DNA of 64,000 bases from Pontibacter sp. E15-1 (GTDB lineage: Bacteria; Bacteroidota; Bacteroidia; Cytophagales; Hymenobacteraceae). The position numbers and the translations under genes were made by a program. The stretch spans positions 40,925 to 104,924 of the forward strand of contig NZ_JAKVIR010000023.1 of the NCBI RefSeq assembly GCF_022601975.1, read 5' to 3'. This document shows, one piece after another, positions 61,914 to 64,000 of the stretch (positions are counted from its first letter, which is position 1; each line of letters begins with the position of its first letter). The notes beneath the pieces are model-generated. The model saw only the letters and a program-made list of their open reading frames with translations, searched no databases and was not told where the DNA came from.

Positions 61914-62396
61914 ATGAAAGCAAAGTTAAGTGTGTTCCTATTATTATTTTTTTTGTTAAGCTGCAGCAAGGATAATTTGTGTAGAAATGAAGCCTTCTGT
62001 GTAGAGGTGAATGGTAAGAAGTGGTGGCCTAAGAGTAATGATTTTAAATCAAGCCCCCTCACTTTCCATTTATTAGATGACAATAATCAGTTTTGGATTG
62101 GGGCCTACAATGGTTCAAGTTCTGTATTAGTCGGAGTAATTGACCACACAAGAGGTATAGGAGTAGGTGATTATGTTCTAGCAGGACAAACATGCTGCAG
62201 TGGCAGTTATACAAGAGAACATAATATTAACTTCAAAACAGACGCTTCACATACAGGAAAGTTAACAATTACTTCATTAGATAGAGTCAAGAAAACGGTT
62301 GCTGGAACTTTCTACTTTAGGGGAAGGAATTCTGTTACGGGAGAAACTGTGGAAGTAACTAAAGGTTCGTTTAACAGTAAGTATTCAGAATATTAA
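61914..62396 (+). CDS. Cassette 4: lipoprotein, DUF6252-like
   Basis: About 160 residues from the ATG at 61914, giving a classic lipoprotein signal (KAKLSVFLLLFFLLSC, lipobox Cys17). An upstream ATG at 61884 is possible but gives a poorer signal. The domain has FCVEVNGKKWWPKS, FWIGAYNG, LTITSLDRVKKTVAGTFYF and VEVTKGSFNSKY, a beta-rich pattern like DUF6252 lipoproteins of Bacteroidota. Presumably on the outer membrane; function unknown. The cassette tail of 90 bases before attC4 holds no gene. Confidence 0.8.
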   Translation: MKAKLSVFLLLFFLLSCSKDNLCRNEAFCVEVNGKKWWPKSNDFKSSPLTFHLLDDNNQFWIGAYNGSSSVLVGVIDHTRGIGVGDYVLAGQTCCSGSYTREHNINFKTDASHTGKLTITSLDRVKKTVAGTFYFRGRNSVTGETVEVTKGSFNSKYSEY

Positions 62397-62486
62397 CAGG
62401 TTTTAAGCTTGTAATTTGCCAGTCCTTCAAAATGGAAAGCAAACTTTGACAGCAAGATTATAGTATTGAAAAGGTAAAACAAAACC

Positions 62487-62554
62487 ACCTAACACAGCCT
62501 ATAAGTTAGGATTCGGCTCCGCCTCGCACACCTTATTAGGCGAGGCCGTTAGCA
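62487..62554 (+). repeat. attC4-like site
   Basis: R'' ACCTAAC (CACCTAAC at 62486-62493) complements GTTAGGTG at 61865. Inner stem GCCTATAAG / CTTATTAGGC, centre GGCTCCGCCTCGC. R' is GTTAGCA (62548-62554). Confidence 0.87.
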
Positions 62555-62564
62555 CAAATAAATA

Positions 62565-63065
62565 ATGAATAAAGAAGACCAAATTTGGCAAGGTTTATTT
62601 CTAACCATTCCTACTGTTTTCGCTTATAACTTAGCTGATGTCATAGCACCTGATGATCAAACTTCAATCCTGTATGCTATGCTTTTTGGAGGAATTGGAG
62701 CAATGATAGGTTACGGTTTATTTTATTTGCTAAAAGGTAAATCAAAGCAGATAAAAATTCTATCGACAGTAGGGATTACAATTGCTGGTTTTTTTTCAAT
62801 CTTCCTTTTATCCGCCAAACCCTCCGATAAAGAAATTATAAAACAAAAATGGGTTACACAAACAATTGGTAATGTTCAATTTGACAATCCTGAGAAGTTA
62901 AATTTAATATCTGCGGAAATACCAGAATCAGTAAAATGGTATTACAAAGAATTAAAAATGTACTCAGATGGAAATAAAGATAGGATAACCCTTTTTCTGG
63001 ATTCTAAAATTGCTACCGATACAATTTCAATTGTTGGTTGTGCTTTAAAAAGTATGATGGATTGA
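62565..63065 (+). CDS. Cassette 5: two-helix membrane protein, 3' end of cassette lost
   Basis: 166 residues. Two membrane helices near 35-57 and 65-85, then a soluble C-terminal part with charged residues. No family recognised. Starts 16 bases after the crossover. The expected R'' (GTGCTAAC) is absent between its stop and the next IS sequence, so the cassette has lost its attC, and the protein's last residues may be altered. Confidence 0.78.
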   Translation: MNKEDQIWQGLFLTIPTVFAYNLADVIAPDDQTSILYAMLFGGIGAMIGYGLFYLLKGKSKQIKILSTVGITIAGFFSIFLLSAKPSDKEIIKQKWVTQTIGNVQFDNPEKLNLISAEIPESVKWYYKELKMYSDGNKDRITLFLDSKIATDTISIVGCALKSMMD

Positions 63066-63097
63066 GAAAGAGATAGCAGCGGAGTTGTTAGAAATGG

Positions 63098-63211
63098 ATG
63101 TGTGTGTTAGAAATCCAGATCTATTGTCCCCACTGCTACAGTTATAGCGTAGTCAAAAACGGTAAAAAGGTTACAGGCCAGCAGAACTTTATGATACCTC
63201 GATTGAGTTAG
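63098..63211 (+). pseudogene. IS1-family InsA N-terminal remnant
   Basis: The frame MCVLEIQIYC, PHCYSYSVVKNGKKVTGQQN, then F and a short unrelated tail matches the zinc-finger start of IS1 InsA (CPxC, VxKNGKxxTGxQ). It breaks after GQQNF where the second CxxC should come. The break is next to an IS3-family element, so that element appears to have inserted into the IS1-like gene. Confidence 0.72.
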
Positions 63212-63238
63212 ACCACGAAGCGCACTTTGTTAGTTGAA

Positions 63239-64000
63239 TTAAGCTGCCATCTGATACAGGTTAGCTGGCTTATTTCGGTTAATGCCCTGGTGGGGCTTCT
63301 GGTTGTATTTGACTATCCAGCGGCTAATACCCCGGTACAAGGTAATGCCATCATCGGCTGGGTTTAAGTAAATATGCTGGTATTTAATCGTGCGCCAAAA
63401 TCTTTCGATGTAAATGTTGTCCAAAGCCCTCCCTTTACCATCCATGCTTATACGAACAGCCTCACTTTTCAGGTAGTCTACATACTCTCTGCAGGTGAAC
63501 TGGCTGCCCTGGTCACTGTTGACTATCTCGGGTTTGCCATGCTCGGCCACCGCCTGGCGGAGCACCTGCAGACTGGCTCCGGCATCTAACGTGTTAGACA
63601 AGCCCCAGCCAACAATATAGCGGCTATACACATCAATCACGGCCGTCAGGTACATAAACCCTTTCTGCAGGGGAACATAGGTGATATCTATTGCCCACAC
63701 CTGGTTGGCTCTTTCTACTTTCAGATTCCGCAGCAGGTAAGGGTAAATATACTTCTTGTCCCCCAGCTGCGTCAGATGCTTTCTGGGGTAAATGGGCCGT
63801 ATGCTGGCCAGGCGCATCAATCTTCTGACCCGCTCGTAACCCGCTTTATAGCCCTTATCCGCTAGCATGGACTGCATCGTCAGCACCCCGGCTGTTGGTT
63901 CTTCCAGTATGTGCGCATCCATGAGCCGCATCATCTGCAAGTTGTCCGCAGTCTCCTGTTTGGGCACATAGTAGAACGAGGCCCGGCAAAGGCAGAGCAG
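63239..64000 (-). CDS. IS3-family transposase OrfB (integrase catalytic domain), runs off the right edge
   Basis: 254 residues visible. N-terminal LLCLCRASFYYVPKQ fits the SRSSYYY segment before the HTH_21 region; DDE catalytic core: Asp in VWAIDITYVPLQ, Asp in IVNSDQGSQFT, Glu in NIYIERFWRTIKYQ; C-terminal YNQKPHQGINRNKPANLYQ. Frame is intact. It continues beyond 64000 with no stop, so the GTG at 63967 is not the true start. The right end of the IS is probably near 63193-63238. OrfA is not in the window. Confidence 0.92.
   Translation of the reverse strand: MLCLCRASFYYVPKQETADNLQMMRLMDAHILEEPTAGVLTMQSMLADKGYKAGYERVRRLMRLASIRPIYPRKHLTQLGDKKYIYPYLLRNLKVERANQVWAIDITYVPLQKGFMYLTAVIDVYSRYIVGWGLSNTLDAGASLQVLRQAVAEHGKPEIVNSDQGSQFTCREYVDYLKSEAVRISMDGKGRALDNIYIERFWRTIKYQHIYLNPADDGITLYRGISRWIVKYNQKPHQGINRNKPANLYQMAA

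Larger units (their letters stand above)
60103..63090 (+). mobile_element. Integron-like gene-cassette array (five cassettes, four attC-like sites)
   Basis: Five units in one direction, each with one gene starting 16 to 48 bases after the crossover and, in four of them, ending in an imperfect palindrome. Predicted crossovers: 60103/60104, 60705/60706, 61189/61190, 61865/61866, 62548/62549. Cassettes are 602, 484, 676 and 683 bases. For each of these four, the first 8 bases at the left crossover are exactly complementary to the R'' box at its right end. That is the footprint of circular cassette integration. Cassette 5 has no R'' and is cut by IS sequence. Genes are AT-richer than rpsA and the recombinase. 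Confidence 0.88.

Noticed and set aside
60644..62554. CRISPR array as explanation for the spaced repeats
   Set aside because: The four repeats differ in sequence and length, are palindromic, and are spaced 480 to 690 bases apart by genes.
1..64000. tRNA, rRNA or tmRNA genes
   Set aside because: Read for cloverleaf-like and CCA-ending stretches between genes and for a tmRNA near smpB; none recognised, although a covariance search was not possible.

Overview
The window looks like a chromosomal stretch of a Bacteroidota bacterium, most likely a Cytophagales / Hymenobacteraceae (Pontibacter-like) species. Four things point there: a secreted protein with a gliding-motility-type (T9SS) C-terminal sorting domain (636-2543), TAnnTTTG promoter boxes in place of E. 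coli-type -10 boxes, few Shine-Dalgarno sequences, and family-typical genes (DUF3098, TamB-like DUF490, a GNAT/carbon-nitrogen hydrolase fusion, DUF559). The genus is inference. I saw no rRNA, tRNA or CRISPR.

Layout. (1) 1-5593, minus strand: a glycosyltransferase fragment, YbaB/EbfC, a T9SS-sorted protein, HutH and HisS. (2) 5688-39588: a large surface-polysaccharide locus, AT-richer in its central and right parts. It has a polyprenyl-phosphate sugar transferase, two separate WbpB/WbpD/WbpE-like sets for 2,3-diamino sugars (7882-10464 on plus, 19888-22634 on minus), two Wzy/ligase-type membrane proteins, four glycosyltransferases, a Wzz-like protein, a nearly complete legionaminic acid operon (25529-32202), and a flippase. 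There are also two WbpG/HisH/HisF amidotransferase sets (17123-19632 on minus, 32189-34839 on plus), each next to a different sugar pathway. This suggests two different acetamidino-modified sugars in one glycan. An IS5-type relic sits just before the flippase. (3) 39601-58034: housekeeping genes, namely a CoA-transferase pair, a DUF389 protein, the ftsX-DUF3098-uppP-truB-ribF operon, tamB, tsaD, a thioesterase-like gene, smpB, an NlpC/P60 protein, an HNH protein and rpsA. (4) 58110-64000: a plastic region with a broken DUF559 unit flanked by inverted repeats, a tyrosine recombinase, an integron-like gene-cassette array, and nested IS1-like and IS3-family sequences.

The most unusual system is at 58825-63090. 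Downstream of and collinear with a XerC/D-like tyrosine recombinase lie five single-gene units separated by four attC-like imperfect palindromes. For units 1 to 4, the first eight bases after the presumed crossover are exactly complementary (8 of 8) to the R'' box that ends the same unit, as expected for integron cassettes that integrated as circles. The recombinase lacks the extra segment typical of IntI and is not divergent from the array. This is therefore either an integrase-less attC cluster (CALIN) beside an unrelated recombinase or an integron run by an atypical recombinase. The far end of the array was cut by an IS1-like sequence, itself interrupted by an IS3-family element.

In the polysaccharide locus, the two HisF-like proteins each lack a different one of the two catalytic aspartates of true HisF (D11 to L in one, D130 to E in the other). 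This fits their being ammonia-delivery partners of WbpG/PtmG-type enzymes and not histidine enzymes.
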